Shown piece after piece: positions 8,420-16,239 of a stretch of DNA of 64,000 nucleotides. This stretch comes from Anaerolineaceae bacterium (GTDB lineage Bacteria > Chloroflexota > Anaerolineae > Aggregatilineales > Phototrophicaceae). A program made the position numbers and the translations under genes. The notes below the pieces were generated by a model. It was not told the origin of the DNA. It ran no database searches and was given only the letters and a program-made list of their open reading frames with translations. Numbering within the stretch: position 1 is the first letter of the stretch; each line of letters opens with the position of its first letter. The DNA is taken from assembly GCA_020634165.1 (NCBI GenBank), contig JACKCF010000004.1, forward strand, positions 62,001 through 126,000, in the 5' to 3' direction.

Positions 8420-10081
8420 TTAGTTCGTCGGGCTGATTTGCAGTGAGGTCATCAACATTCGGAGCAGGCTGAGGTCTGGCGTGTAGTTGACATCCAAGAG
8501 CGTTGCGATGATGCTGGCCGGATCATCAGTCGGTTGCTGGAAAGCCGCACTTGCCAGCGGAAAAAGCCCCTGTACGTAAAATTCACTGTCATTGGTCATG
8601 CCCTGGAAGACAAACAGCAGGTCTCGACTTTCTACGGGTTGACCAGACTCCGTCATCGAGGTGATATAGACCACGCCACTGCCGCTGTGGAAACGAACAT
8701 ATGCCGGTGTGTCTAGCGGCGGTTGTATCGGGCCGCTGAATAGCGGCAGGGTCAGGCCAGAAAGATCGGTAGGCTTGGTCAACAGGATGTTCTTAAATAT
8801 ATCAATGGCAGCGACAGCTTCCTCGTTGCGCGCAAGCTGGACATCAGAAACGCGATAAATGCGAATCACAGGTGGATGTAAGAAGTCAATCACCGGATAG
8901 TTCACCAGTGATAGCTCCAGATAACGTGGCATGCGCCGTTCTGGTGCTGGATTGAGTACATTGAGTTCGATGCCTTCAGCAACTGTGGTTGGGTAATCCA
9001 GATAGAGCGCATTGCCATAGGTGTAACGTTCAGTCTGTACAGCTATCGGGGCAGGCGTTGCACTGGTGTACAGCGAAGCCATCATGCGGTCATAGACATC
9101 GATACTCGGTGACAGCGTAACTTGAGACAGCTCTGTTTCTAGCTCGTGAATCAACTGTGTACGCTGTTGCTCGGCATTCGGTGCATCCGGGTTGAAGTTA
9201 GGTACGCTGACGGGCAAAAGTTCTGAGGACAGTGGCAACAGTGCCTGAATGTAGGTTGTGTTGGTGATATCCAACCCCTGGAACAGGTAGAAGGCAAAGG
9301 CCATGTTGTCCTGGGTCGGAGGGAGTGGTTTTTCACGCTCCATCGACAGAACAATGATGGCCCGAATACCTGAACCATCGATAAAATCTACGTAGCCAAT
9401 CTGCGTGACAATATCGACCGTTACCGGCAACCCTGGAAGCAGGACGAGATCGGTCGTCGGTGGACGATTGTCAAGGGTGCTGCGAAGCGCATCCAGAATA
9501 TCACCAGCATTGGGGTTGATGGCGCGCATAGCGGTTGTGTTGTAGGCCGTGATAGTCGCGGCGGTCCCTGGATATGGGTAGCCTTCCAGGATGAACTGCA
9601 GGCCCGTTGAGGCATTGAAACGCGGCGATTGGTCATCCTGCAAAGATTGAATAACCGCGCTCTGAACACCTTCTGCTAATTCCGGGAAGGCACTCAGGCG
9701 CATAGTGCCATTCTGGGCATCAAACGTCCTGATAGGTTCAAGATAATACGTTTGCTCGTCGAAGCTCTCGGCGACCCATCCGGCCATTTCCTGCCATTCG
9801 ACCTGCCACCATGTGAAACCCCCATTACACACTGGACCGCTTGTGACGCGCAAATAAGCCCCTCCGGGCACGATTTCCAAAATGGGACTATCAGCCGTTC
9901 CTGAAGAGCGCAGGTTGATGCCAGCATCGGGCAGGACCATCGCCTGTTCACCAACCTGGAGGCGGGCAGGTGCGGACCCTGGGCATGTTGATTGCGCATC
10001 GGCAGGTATGCTAAAAAACAACATCAGCCCGATGATAAGCAGACCCCATATGCTATAAGACCCTGGCCACCTAGTCCTCAT
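8420..10081 (-). CDS. Secreted bacterial SH3-domain protein
   Basis: A 553-residue exported protein. The signal peptide runs to about residue 29 and ends ADA|QSTC. A bacterial SH3 domain follows (about 40-105) with the typical 'GINLRSSGTADSPILEIVPGG' and '..WWQVEW..MAGWVAES' pattern, as found in wall- or surface-associated proteins. The remaining 440 residues hold no domain I can name; they are rich in beta-prone, proline-containing segments and have no membrane helix. Its start overlaps the stop of the DUF309 gene by 11 bases, so the two are one operon. Chloroflexota carry many such SH3 proteins of unknown ligand. Confidence 0.8.
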   Translation of the reverse strand: MRTRWPGSYSIWGLLIIGLMLFFSIPADAQSTCPGSAPARLQVGEQAMVLPDAGINLRSSGTADSPILEIVPGGAYLRVTSGPVCNGGFTWWQVEWQEMAGWVAESFDEQTYYLEPIRTFDAQNGTMRLSAFPELAEGVQSAVIQSLQDDQSPRFNASTGLQFILEGYPYPGTAATITAYNTTAMRAINPNAGDILDALRSTLDNRPPTTDLVLLPGLPVTVDIVTQIGYVDFIDGSGIRAIIVLSMEREKPLPPTQDNMAFAFYLFQGLDITNTTYIQALLPLSSELLPVSVPNFNPDAPNAEQQRTQLIHELETELSQVTLSPSIDVYDRMMASLYTSATPAPIAVQTERYTYGNALYLDYPTTVAEGIELNVLNPAPERRMPRYLELSLVNYPVIDFLHPPVIRIYRVSDVQLARNEEAVAAIDIFKNILLTKPTDLSGLTLPLFSGPIQPPLDTPAYVRFHSGSGVVYITSMTESGQPVESRDLLFVFQGMTNDSEFYVQGLFPLASAAFQQPTDDPASIIATLLDVNYTPDLSLLRMLMTSLQISPTN

Positions 10082-10856
10082 CTACAAAATGCACTTTCTG
10101 TATTAGAGCATGGTCAAAATCGGCAAAGCGTGCTTCGCCAAGGCATTCCAGTTCGGCGCGAACCGCAAAACTATCGCGCTTAAGGCGCGCGACATCTATA
10201 CCCTGGCACTGGTCGGGTAGAAGGACCAGCCACTGCACACTGCGCTGGAGCATCTTGAGGGCACCACGATAATTGCCACGCTCAATCTGATAATAACCGA
10301 TACCAACCTGCAAAATTGCCCGGTAAAGATCGCGAATGGGTCCGCTGGTCTGCATCCAGAGTTCTTCAAAGAGGTCGTGCTGTTTGTAGTATTCGCCTGC
10401 ATTAAATCTGGCGACGCCCTGCCGTGCCAGTTCTGGCAATGGCTCGCGGCATTCACAATCGAGCTGCTCCTGCGTGGCTACGTCCATCACACGCGCATAG
10501 TCACTGACGATATGATCGATCTGCTGGCGAAATTCAGCCACAGCAAAAGCGATATCCGCGCCTTTGAGGGCACTCGACGCGCGTGCCTCGGCATCGTCAC
10601 TGATAAGCGCAATCGGAATGCGGCGAGTGGCATTACTCGTTTTCGGGATCGTCGTCCATTGCGACCAGTCATCAGCAGCGCCATCGACTAAAACCAACGC
10701 GGCAGCAGAATCAATCAGTGTAGCCATATAAGTACCAGGTTGCTTAACGCACTGAATGTCAAAAGCAGCCCCAACATGCTCCGTTAGCCAATCGGCCCAT
10801 TCCGGCTGATGAGTGATGATGATCGTTGGTTTGTCGCTCGCGGATTGATCTGCCAA
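10071..10856 (-). CDS. Receiver-like domain fused to DUF309
   Basis: A 261-residue cytoplasmic protein in two parts. The first half (about 10-120) has the alternating strand/helix pattern of a response-regulator receiver, with 'ALVLVDG', 'TRRIPIALISDD' and 'ALKGAD', resembling the phospho-acceptor loop and later strands. Whether the full acidic pocket is present is uncertain. The second half (about 145-235) is a DUF309 domain, with the conserved 'FNAGEYYKQHDLFEELW' and 'GYYQIERGNYRGALKML' helices. DUF309 has no established function. The gene is first in an operon with the SH3 protein, overlapping it by 11 bases. Confidence 0.8.
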   Translation of the reverse strand: MADQSASDKPTIIITHQPEWADWLTEHVGAAFDIQCVKQPGTYMATLIDSAAALVLVDGAADDWSQWTTIPKTSNATRRIPIALISDDAEARASSALKGADIAFAVAEFRQQIDHIVSDYARVMDVATQEQLDCECREPLPELARQGVARFNAGEYYKQHDLFEELWMQTSGPIRDLYRAILQVGIGYYQIERGNYRGALKMLQRSVQWLVLLPDQCQGIDVARLKRDSFAVRAELECLGEARFADFDHALIQKVHFVDED

Positions 10857-10965
10857 AGTGACTGCCCTAACAGGTGCCGATCACATTGCGGAGAGTATAA
10901 CAAATCCGCGTGATTCAGGCGGCAAATCATGAAAATTGTTTGCGAAATGACAAAGAATCGCAGGC

Positions 10966-10971
10966 TATAAT
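10966..10971 (+). promoter_or_regulatory. Probable -10 box of the DUF4177 gene
   Basis: TATAAT lies 48 bases upstream of the chosen start at 11020. No convincing -35 is seen at 16-18 bases, so only the -10 element is supported. Confidence 0.4.
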
Positions 10972-11019
10972 GGGCTATGAGCAAATCGCATGGGTCTGAA
11001 AGCAAAGAAGGAGCATGTT

Positions 11020-11220
11020 ATGCAGAAGTGGGAATACCTGGTCGTCTTCATCGCCGATAGCAAAGTAGCACCGGATAGCAGCGATGCTGATAATGCGCTC
11101 GATGCCGATACCTATACGGACCGTCTGAATATGTATGGTCAGGCAGGATGGGAATTGGTAAGCTTTGAGTGGACGACCGAAGGCGCGAAGGCAGCGCTTA
11201 AGCGGCCTGCAAAAGGCTAG
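11020..11220 (+). CDS. DUF4177 domain protein
   Basis: A 66-residue protein. An earlier in-frame ATG exists at 10990, but 11020 is chosen because AAGGAG (11008-11013) is well placed and the protein then begins MQKWEYLVV, the typical DUF4177 start. The pattern ends 'LNMYGQAGWELVSFEW', also typical: these small proteins have a WEY...GWELV signature and usually about 60 residues. No function is established. It is a single-gene unit between two divergent/convergent minus-strand genes and is followed by a strong terminator. Confidence 0.85.
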   Translation: MQKWEYLVVFIADSKVAPDSSDADNALDADTYTDRLNMYGQAGWELVSFEWTTEGAKAALKRPAKG

Positions 11221-11245
11221 GACATTTAAAATTTTCCTTGTTTTT

Positions 11246-11271
11246 GTCACCTTTTTTGCAAAAAAGGTGAC
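11246..11271. terminator. Bidirectional hairpin terminator
   Basis: A 26-base perfect palindrome with arms GTCACCTTTTTTG and CAAAAAAGGTGAC, T-rich before and A-rich after. It sits between the convergent DUF4177 and Nudix genes and should end transcription from both sides. Confidence 0.75.
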
Positions 11272-11324
11272 ACCAAAAAATTCTAGGTCACGAAGCTAGA
11301 TTATTCTATGTCAGGACTTAGCCT

Positions 11325-11744
11325 TTATTCAGGGGCAAAGGCCAGACGGATAGCGTCCGGCTCCCAGCCGAGCGTCGTCCATAAGGCGTTCACTGCATCA
11401 GGTTGATACCAGACTGCGGCGATCAGTTCGCTGGCATCACGAATAATATTTGGCGTGGATGCCATTACATGGAAAACGTGATGATAACGAGTATGACCCT
11501 CACGCTGCTGGGGCCATGCCCCCAACTTACGACCGATTTGGACTTCAATCCGGCACTCTTCGTGCAGCTCACGCAGGAGAGTTGCTTCCAGAGAAGCATC
11601 CACGCTTTCGACAGCACCACCAGGTAAGCCCCAACTCCCCTGATATTCAGGTCGCATATGATTATGCTGCACCAGCAGCACCTGCCCTTCAAATGTGAGT
11701 ACAGCTCGGACCGTATCGCGCCAATGATAGATAGGTTGGGTCAT
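11325..11744 (-). CDS. Nudix hydrolase
   Basis: A 139-residue Nudix protein that would hydrolyse a nucleoside diphosphate linked to another group. The Nudix box is seen as GGAV...ASLEATLLRELHEEC, with the metal-binding RELxEE core at about 57-62. The first acidic position of the box is shifted by one residue (VDA where Gx5E is expected), so the box is slightly atypical. Strands such as 'VRAVLTFEGQVLLVQHN' and 'GSWGLPGG' fit the fold. Its ATG overlaps the TGA of the upstream Doc-like gene by 4 bases, so it is translationally coupled to it. Substrate unknown. Confidence 0.85.
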   Translation of the reverse strand: MTQPIYHWRDTVRAVLTFEGQVLLVQHNHMRPEYQGSWGLPGGAVESVDASLEATLLRELHEECRIEVQIGRKLGAWPQQREGHTRYHHVFHVMASTPNIIRDASELIAAVWYQPDAVNALWTTLGWEPDAIRLAFAPE

Positions 11745-12169
11745 ATATTAGCCTCGGTTGTGTGATTGGCAAGCCACTCGGCGATAGCATCGGTATCAAA
11801 CTGGCCCTGAGCGACCTGCAACAGATAATCAGCGAGTTCGGTTTCGCTCCACGTAGGTTGAATGCCATTGTGTTCCAAAAAGAGGCGCGTGGCACGGGCG
11901 GCAGTGCGCTTGTTGCCATCAGCGAAGAGGTGGCGATAGGCCAGCGAGTGCATCAGCGCAGCAGCTTTATCCAGCAGGGTCGGGAACTGGGGCTGACCAA
12001 AGAGACTAATGCGCGGTCGCTTCGCTTCAGACGTCAGCAGATTGTAGTCACGGACGAAGGGAATGCCCCGGACGACCTGTTCATTGATGTTGTAGAGGTC
12101 ATTGACCGTCAGGTAGACGACGGACTGCGCTTGCTCAGTACGCGGTTCATCATCGCTGGGCGAGTTCAT
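11741..12169 (-). CDS. Doc/Fic family protein (second of two)
   Basis: A Fic-fold protein of the Doc (death-on-curing) type. The catalytic loop reads HLFADGNKRTA, matching HxFxDGNKRT, which binds a nucleotide; Doc proteins phosphorylate EF-Tu while other Fic proteins AMPylate targets. The N-terminal part 'YLTVNDLYNINEQVV' and 'AAALMHSLAYRHLF' also fit Doc. An ATG at 12220 is also in frame, but 12169 is preferred because it gives a typical Doc length (142 residues). It overlaps the upstream Doc-like gene by 20 bases and the Nudix gene downstream by 4. No inhibitory S/TxxxE motif or Phd antitoxin is visible beside it. Confidence 0.85.
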   Translation of the reverse strand: MNSPSDDEPRTEQAQSVVYLTVNDLYNINEQVVRGIPFVRDYNLLTSEAKRPRISLFGQPQFPTLLDKAAALMHSLAYRHLFADGNKRTAARATRLFLEHNGIQPTWSETELADYLLQVAQGQFDTDAIAEWLANHTTEANI

Positions 12170-12632
12170 TGAGCAACCAATCCTGTTCTGCAATGATCTT
12201 GTCGATGACCATCTTATCATGATCGAGGTTGGGTTCCGGTGAGGGTTCGCCGGGGACGAGTTGCAACCACTCTGCGAATTTGCTGGCTTCCATACGACCC
12301 TCTGCTAAGTCGAGGATGGTGGTCAGGGCATCCTGCATATCCCACACGACGCGCCAGCCATTGATATGCAGCAGAAACAGCCCAGCAACGGCGGCGGTGC
12401 GCTTGTTACCATCTTTGAAGGGATGATTCCGTGATAGAGCGTGCATCAGGGCAGCGGTTTTTTCCTCAATTGTGGGATAGGCATCCTGGCCGAAGGCGCT
12501 GGACTGCGGGCGCAGTTCGGCGGCTTGCAGCAGGTCGATGTCGCGGATTTTCTGCTGGCCGGTCTGGATGGCTTCGTCTTTGAGGAGCCGTCCATTGATG
12601 AAGATCAGTTCGCTGTAGGTTGGGTAGCGCAT
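12150..12632 (-). CDS. Doc/Fic family protein (first of two)
   Basis: A 160-residue Doc-type Fic protein with catalytic loop HPFKDGNKRTA. It begins 'MRYPTYSELIFINGRLL' and contains 'LLQAAELRPQSSAFGQDAYPT' and 'EKTAALMHALSRN', all typical of the Doc family. The C-terminal tail (about 130-160) is acidic then basic and extends beyond the usual Doc core. It is paralogous to the next gene (both have the LFG/FGQ..P...KAAALMHxL block). Doc toxins are normally paired with a small Phd antitoxin encoded upstream; the 136 bases upstream hold none that I can see, only a promoter-like sequence. Role as toxin is therefore an inference. Confidence 0.88.
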   Translation of the reverse strand: MRYPTYSELIFINGRLLKDEAIQTGQQKIRDIDLLQAAELRPQSSAFGQDAYPTIEEKTAALMHALSRNHPFKDGNKRTAAVAGLFLLHINGWRVVWDMQDALTTILDLAEGRMEASKFAEWLQLVPGEPSPEPNLDHDKMVIDKIIAEQDWLLNELAQR

Positions 12633-12667
12633 AAGGTGCTGTCGCCGTGTACGTGATTATGGGCGTC

Positions 12668-12696
12668 ATTGTGCAGCAGGGAGCGTTCGCTGGCAA
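12668..12696 (-). promoter_or_regulatory. Candidate promoter for the Doc-Doc-Nudix operon
   Basis: Read on the minus strand, TTGCCA and CACAAT are separated by 17 bases, about 36 bases upstream of the first Doc start. This is a fair sigma-70-type match but not decisive. Confidence 0.35.
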
Positions 12697-12737
12697 GCAT
12701 CAGCCTGACGCTTAGCCTTCGCTGCCGAAAATGCGCC

Positions 12738-12743
12738 TATAAT
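12738..12743 (+). promoter_or_regulatory. Probable -10 box of the membrane-protein pair
   Basis: A perfect TATAAT lies 35 bases upstream of the ATG at 12778. The -35 region is weak. The box follows the genome's apparent habit of CCTATAATC before genes (compare 15671 and 16190). Confidence 0.45.
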
Positions 12744-12777
12744 CATTTTATGTGACGAAATGTAACGAGTGATTTAT

Positions 12778-13395
12778 ATGGCAGATAAACCCAAGCGCAA
12801 ACACGGCGAGACAGCAAAAGCAGCTATGTGGCCGCTCAAAATAGTTGCAAGTATGTTTATCTTGACAATCTTAGTCAAGATTTTCGCCGATATAAGCCTA
12901 CAAGGCACGCTCGTTGCTCCCCTTTATGCAACACAGATTGGAATAGCGTTACGATGGCTGATTATTGTACTCAGCCTGGTTGGTCCTCCCTTACTGGTGT
13001 TTGTATTCATCCTGATGCTCCTAATAGGTAGGCGGTTGCGCTTTGACTTCATTGGCGCAATTGTTCTGCTTATTCTCAGTTTTGTTCTCTCGTCGGTTTT
13101 GATTTTCCAAGGCGAAATCTATCTGATAGATGTCATTGAACTAGACAACCATACCTATGTGTTATCGCAACACAGGGATGATTATGATCTGCGCTACTAT
13201 CCGGTTACACTCCACGAATGTGATAATTGGTTTTTTCTTTGCACAGCCATTTCTCACGGTAACGGAGCATATGCTTATGCTCCCTATCGTGTGGATATTG
13301 ATAATGAAACAAAGCGCATCACAGTTTCTCTGCCACCACATTTAGGCAGTGAGCCACGATTTGTATTCGAATATCAAGTCGATCCAAGTGAGTAG
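12778..13395 (+). CDS. Small membrane protein, paralogue of next gene
   Basis: I do not recognise a family. The 205-residue protein begins MADKPKRKHGE, a basic cytoplasmic tail, followed by three hydrophobic segments (about 20-45, 55-85 and 88-112) and a C-terminal soluble domain of about 90 residues that is probably outside and beta-rich (HTYVLSQHRDDYDLRYYP, FVFEYQVDPSE). An in-frame GTG lies 9 bases earlier, but the ATG at 12778 matches the start of the next gene exactly. The downstream gene shares the first 11 residues, the topology and the C-terminal ending, so this is a tandem duplication. Two cysteines in the soluble domain are conserved between the pair (HECDN.FFLC / YECDENNFAC). Confidence 0.75.
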   Translation: MADKPKRKHGETAKAAMWPLKIVASMFILTILVKIFADISLQGTLVAPLYATQIGIALRWLIIVLSLVGPPLLVFVFILMLLIGRRLRFDFIGAIVLLILSFVLSSVLIFQGEIYLIDVIELDNHTYVLSQHRDDYDLRYYPVTLHECDNWFFLCTAISHGNGAYAYAPYRVDIDNETKRITVSLPPHLGSEPRFVFEYQVDPSE

Positions 13396-13404
13396 GTAGC
13401 TGGC

Positions 13405-13998
13405 ATGGCAGATAAACCCAAGCGCAAGCATGGCGAGGCTAAGCCGAGGTGGAAGGTTGGGCTGTGGACAATCGTTCTAGGTTTACTCCTGATTGCCCTG
13501 CATTTCTTAGTATTTGAAGGGTTTTTCGGATCAACTGAGACAGTTCTCTATCTTTTGTCTTCAAAACTGCTTCAAGAAATACTAAAAGTTTATGGCCTAG
13601 GTTCGTTGTTTGTCATACCTTTCTTCGCGCTTATATGTTTGTTACGAGGGATTATGGCTCCACGCTTCAATAGCTACTTTTGGGGAGCATTCGTATTGGC
13701 TGTTTCTTCATATTGGCTGTTTGTATTAGGCATGTTCGGTGATTCTGTGGAAGTGATTGACAGCGCCGAGATTCAGGGCCGCACCTACTTGCTAACCGTA
13801 ATTCATGAGTATGATGATCTTGGTTTCTCGCCAGCAGGTTTGTATGAGTGCGACGAGAACAATTTTGCTTGCCGCTTAATCTATAAAGAGGGTTGGACGG
13901 GGTCGTATCGTTGGAAGATTAATGATCGCACAAGCATCATCACCGTAATATCTGGTCAATATAAACCGACTGTCGTTTTTGAGTACCAAGTGGAGTAG
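13405..13998 (+). CDS. Small membrane protein, paralogue of previous gene
   Basis: A 197-residue protein of unknown family. It starts 9 bases after the preceding stop with the same basic N-terminal segment (MADKPKRKHGE), has three hydrophobic segments (about 20-40, 55-75 and 85-110) and a C-terminal soluble domain with the matching pattern 'GRTYLLTVIHEYDDLGFSP', a CDxNNFAC cysteine pair and final 'VVFEYQVE'. The middle of the two proteins has diverged strongly while the ends are kept. They are probably one operon and may form a heteromer. Nothing points to a substrate or a catalytic role. Confidence 0.75.
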   Translation: MADKPKRKHGEAKPRWKVGLWTIVLGLLLIALHFLVFEGFFGSTETVLYLLSSKLLQEILKVYGLGSLFVIPFFALICLLRGIMAPRFNSYFWGAFVLAVSSYWLFVLGMFGDSVEVIDSAEIQGRTYLLTVIHEYDDLGFSPAGLYECDENNFACRLIYKEGWTGSYRWKINDRTSIITVISGQYKPTVVFEYQVE

Positions 13999-14108
13999 CG
14001 CGTAAGAAGGTCATCAGAAAGCATGCGCGTTGGACTTTTTGTAAAACCCTGGTTTGCTTTGTCGCGTATAGATGTGTAGATTCAAGCAAGCAAATGAGGA
14101 GACGGAAC

Positions 14109-14423
14109 ATGTCTGACAAAAAAGAAACCTGGGTTGAAGAACTTGAGGTCAGCGGCAAGGAAGTCGTTGAGAAGGTGCGCGAACTGGTCCAACAAGGTAA
14201 CGTTCGGCGCGTGATTGTCCGCAAGAAGAATGGCGAAGAACTGGTTGAACTGCCTTTGACGCCGACGGTGGTCGGTGCGGGTGTGCTGACCGTGTTCGCG
14301 GGTCCATTGATGCTGTTGGGCGCTGCGGCTGCGCTACTAGCCGAACTACGGATCGAGGTCGTACGCGAGGTGGATACAGAAGACGATTCACCGGACATCA
14401 AGCAGAAGATCGACGTCGACTAG
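14109..14423 (+). CDS. DUF4342 domain protein
   Basis: A 104-residue protein. The ATG at 14109 is chosen over the one at 14094 because GAGGAG lies about 8 bases before it and inside the longer form. It has an amphipathic N-terminal helix region (EELEVSGKEVVEKVREL), basic strands (VRRVIVRKKNGEELVELPL), a hydrophobic segment (about 50-75, VGAGVLTVFAGPLMLLGAA) and an acidic C terminus. That layout is the DUF4342 domain; members are often described as UBA-like helix plus membrane hairpin. Function is not established. It is a single-gene unit followed by a clear terminator. Confidence 0.8.
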   Translation: MSDKKETWVEELEVSGKEVVEKVRELVQQGNVRRVIVRKKNGEELVELPLTPTVVGAGVLTVFAGPLMLLGAAAALLAELRIEVVREVDTEDDSPDIKQKIDVD

Positions 14424-14449
14424 AAACGACTAACGAAAGCAAAGCCTAA

Positions 14450-14477
14450 GGGTATGGCCTGTGCCATGCCCTTTTTT
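14450..14477 (+). terminator. Rho-independent terminator
   Basis: GGGTATGGC, a 4-base loop, GCCATGCCC and six T follow the DUF4342 gene by 26 bases. One G-T pair is present in the 9-base stem. Confidence 0.9.
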
Positions 14478-14649
14478 GTTGCCAGAGGACGGCGCGTAGG
14501 TTAAGGCTCAGGTGGGCGTAGGATTGGCGTCAGTTTGGAAGGGAACGGTTCCTCATAAACGCCTGTCTCTATATGTAGAACGCGCGAGACACACAATTGC
14601 GGGTTCATCATCTGGAGATCATGAGAAGAAAAAGAGAGGAAACACATCC

Positions 14650-15579
14650 ATGCGTCGTTTATTGGTTATCAGCCTTATCATCAGCATGATGCTGACTGGC
14701 TCGGTTTTCGCCCTTGAAAATGTCACAGTGAGTGGAGGTACGGAAACCGAACTGCGTGAACTGCTCGCACGGGTACTGGGTGGATACGGTTCACCTGTGC
14801 AGGAAACCGAAATTCTCGTCGCGAATGTACCAGAAGAAGCTGCCGACATCGCCATTGTGCCAGAAGATGCCGTTCTAATCGGCAGTGTGCGCCGTTCAGG
14901 CGCCGATATGTTCGGCCCTGGGATCGGCGGTGGAACAGGCGCATTAATTGAGATTTTCATCAACGGGGGCAACCCTGAAGCCAACTACCAAACGATTCTA
15001 AATGAGCTTTCGGCACTCAATGGGATGGAACTGATTCGTAGTGACCTGAATAACCCAGGCGGTTTTAACCCTTCGATCAGTGGCTATGCCACCCTTTGCC
15101 AGAAATCAATGGACCGTTCGGTCAACTTTGACACATCCATGATGGCATCTGGCGAGACAATCACAACTATTCGGATGCAGTCGCCAATAGATGCCTATAT
15201 GTGTACAAAAGATGGCCAGACTTCCGAGGTGATTGACCCTATGCGCGATGTCATTCCATCGCTGACCCCGCCAACAGGCGTCAGCATCGATCAGGCAACA
15301 TCGAGTGGTATCACATTCTATGGTCCGCAGATGTTTGGCATCAGTGCCCATTTGCTGACTGATCTAGCTGTAGACGATGTTGCGGCGGGTTATCATGAGC
15401 AGTTAGCCGCGGCGGGTTGGATGCAGGCACTGGAAGATGGTGGCGAGCGCACATCCGTCACCAACTGGACCATTACCGACGAGAAGGGCGATGAGTGGTT
15501 GGGCACATTCACTTTGCAGCCCTGGCCGGGTGATCCTACTGGTTTTATGGCAACCATTGCTGTGGTTCCAACAAGCTAA
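14650..15579 (+). CDS. Secreted protein of unknown function
   Basis: The frame is open from 14512, but the start at 14650 is chosen: AGAGAGGA precedes it and it begins a signal peptide (MRRLLVISLIISMM...SVFA|LEN). The mature protein of about 285 residues has no domain I recognise. It is acidic, contains a Gly-rich loop (FGPGIGGGTGAL) and a repeated pattern 'GYHEQLAAAGWMQ' near the C terminus that resembles the 'Y...L...GW' half of small beta/alpha modules seen in other secreted Chloroflexota proteins. Unlike most secreted proteins in this window it does not have Gln after the cleavage site. It is followed by a terminator. Confidence 0.7.
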   Translation: MRRLLVISLIISMMLTGSVFALENVTVSGGTETELRELLARVLGGYGSPVQETEILVANVPEEAADIAIVPEDAVLIGSVRRSGADMFGPGIGGGTGALIEIFINGGNPEANYQTILNELSALNGMELIRSDLNNPGGFNPSISGYATLCQKSMDRSVNFDTSMMASGETITTIRMQSPIDAYMCTKDGQTSEVIDPMRDVIPSLTPPTGVSIDQATSSGITFYGPQMFGISAHLLTDLAVDDVAAGYHEQLAAAGWMQALEDGGERTSVTNWTITDEKGDEWLGTFTLQPWPGDPTGFMATIAVVPTS

Positions 15580-15604
15580 TATCGCGAGAACTCATTCGCC
15601 AATC

Positions 15605-15633
15605 AAAGGCAGTCCTATGGGCTGCCTTTTTGT
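15605..15633 (+). terminator. Rho-independent terminator
   Basis: AAAGGCAG and CTGCCTTT enclose a 9-base loop, followed by TTTTGTTTT. It lies 25 bases after the secreted-protein gene. Confidence 0.85.
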
Positions 15634-15648
15634 TTTGAGGCATACTGT

Positions 15649-15676
15649 TTGCCTATAGTGATGCCTGTCGTATAAT
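15649..15676 (+). promoter_or_regulatory. Promoter of a probably leaderless HNH transcript
   Basis: TTGCCT and a perfect TATAAT (15671-15676) are 16 bases apart. The -10 box ends only 7 bases before the ATG at 15684, so transcription should start at or next to the start codon. Confidence 0.6.
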
Positions 15677-15683
15677 CGACCCC

Positions 15684-16178
15684 ATGAAATACGATGATGA
15701 ACTCGACATAGTGCAACTAGCACGTTACGCTAGCTCGATGAACAGTCGGGCACGGCGTTTGCGTATCCTGGGTACGCTGACGGCGGTCAGCCTGCGCGAC
15801 CGTATCTTTGAGAGTGGCGGCAAATGCGAGTGGTGTCATACCAATTTGCTGCGTCAGGAATTCGAGCTAGATCATATTGAGAACCTGGCGAATGGCGGCA
15901 GCAACACAGCCAGCAATATCGTCGTGAGCTGCCCGAACTGCAATCGGCGCAAATCTGCCCGAAACGTGGTGAGCTTCGCGTTGGAAACGCTGGCGCGGAC
16001 GGGCATCGAAACGCCGATCATCAAGCGTGTGTTAGAGCGTCATAATGTGCGCGGCAGCGTGCAACGCAGTCTGTTTGGGGACGATCCAGCGGAAGCAGCA
16101 GGACGGCCTTTGTTCACAACATCGGATACAGACGATGATGCCCCACCGCCTGAAGATGTGCCGCCCTATCGCTGGTAA
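15684..16178 (+). CDS. HNH endonuclease
   Basis: A 164-residue HNH nuclease. The motif is intact: CEWC zinc pair (48 and 51), ELDHI (Asp63-His64), Asn78 and the second zinc pair CPNC (83 and 86) followed by NRRKS. The N-terminal 40 residues are helical and basic (MNSRARRLRILG); the C-terminal tail is acidic and proline-rich (DDAPPPEDVPPYRW). It stands alone, with no methyltransferase or mobile-element gene nearby, so a restriction role is not indicated. The promoter sits so close to the ATG that no ribosome binding site is possible, and none is seen. Confidence 0.88.
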   Translation: MKYDDELDIVQLARYASSMNSRARRLRILGTLTAVSLRDRIFESGGKCEWCHTNLLRQEFELDHIENLANGGSNTASNIVVSCPNCNRRKSARNVVSFALETLARTGIETPIIKRVLERHNVRGSVQRSLFGDDPAEAAGRPLFTTSDTDDDAPPPEDVPPYRW

Positions 16179-16189
16179 TGGTGGCTGAC

Positions 16190-16195
16190 TATAAT
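16190..16195 (+). promoter_or_regulatory. Probable -10 box of the lipoprotein gene
   Basis: TATAAT within GACTATAATCGCC lies 44 bases before the ATG at 16240. The -35 is not convincing. Confidence 0.4.
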
Positions 16196-16239
16196 CGCCT
16201 TATGATGTATTGGATTCAGACGATGAGCGCGAGGTGCTA

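Noticed and set aside
12466..12696. Short minus-strand frame upstream of the first Doc gene as a Phd-type antitoxin
   Set aside because: It overlaps the Doc gene in another frame, has no Phd pattern and is His/Arg/Pro-rich like a shadow frame.
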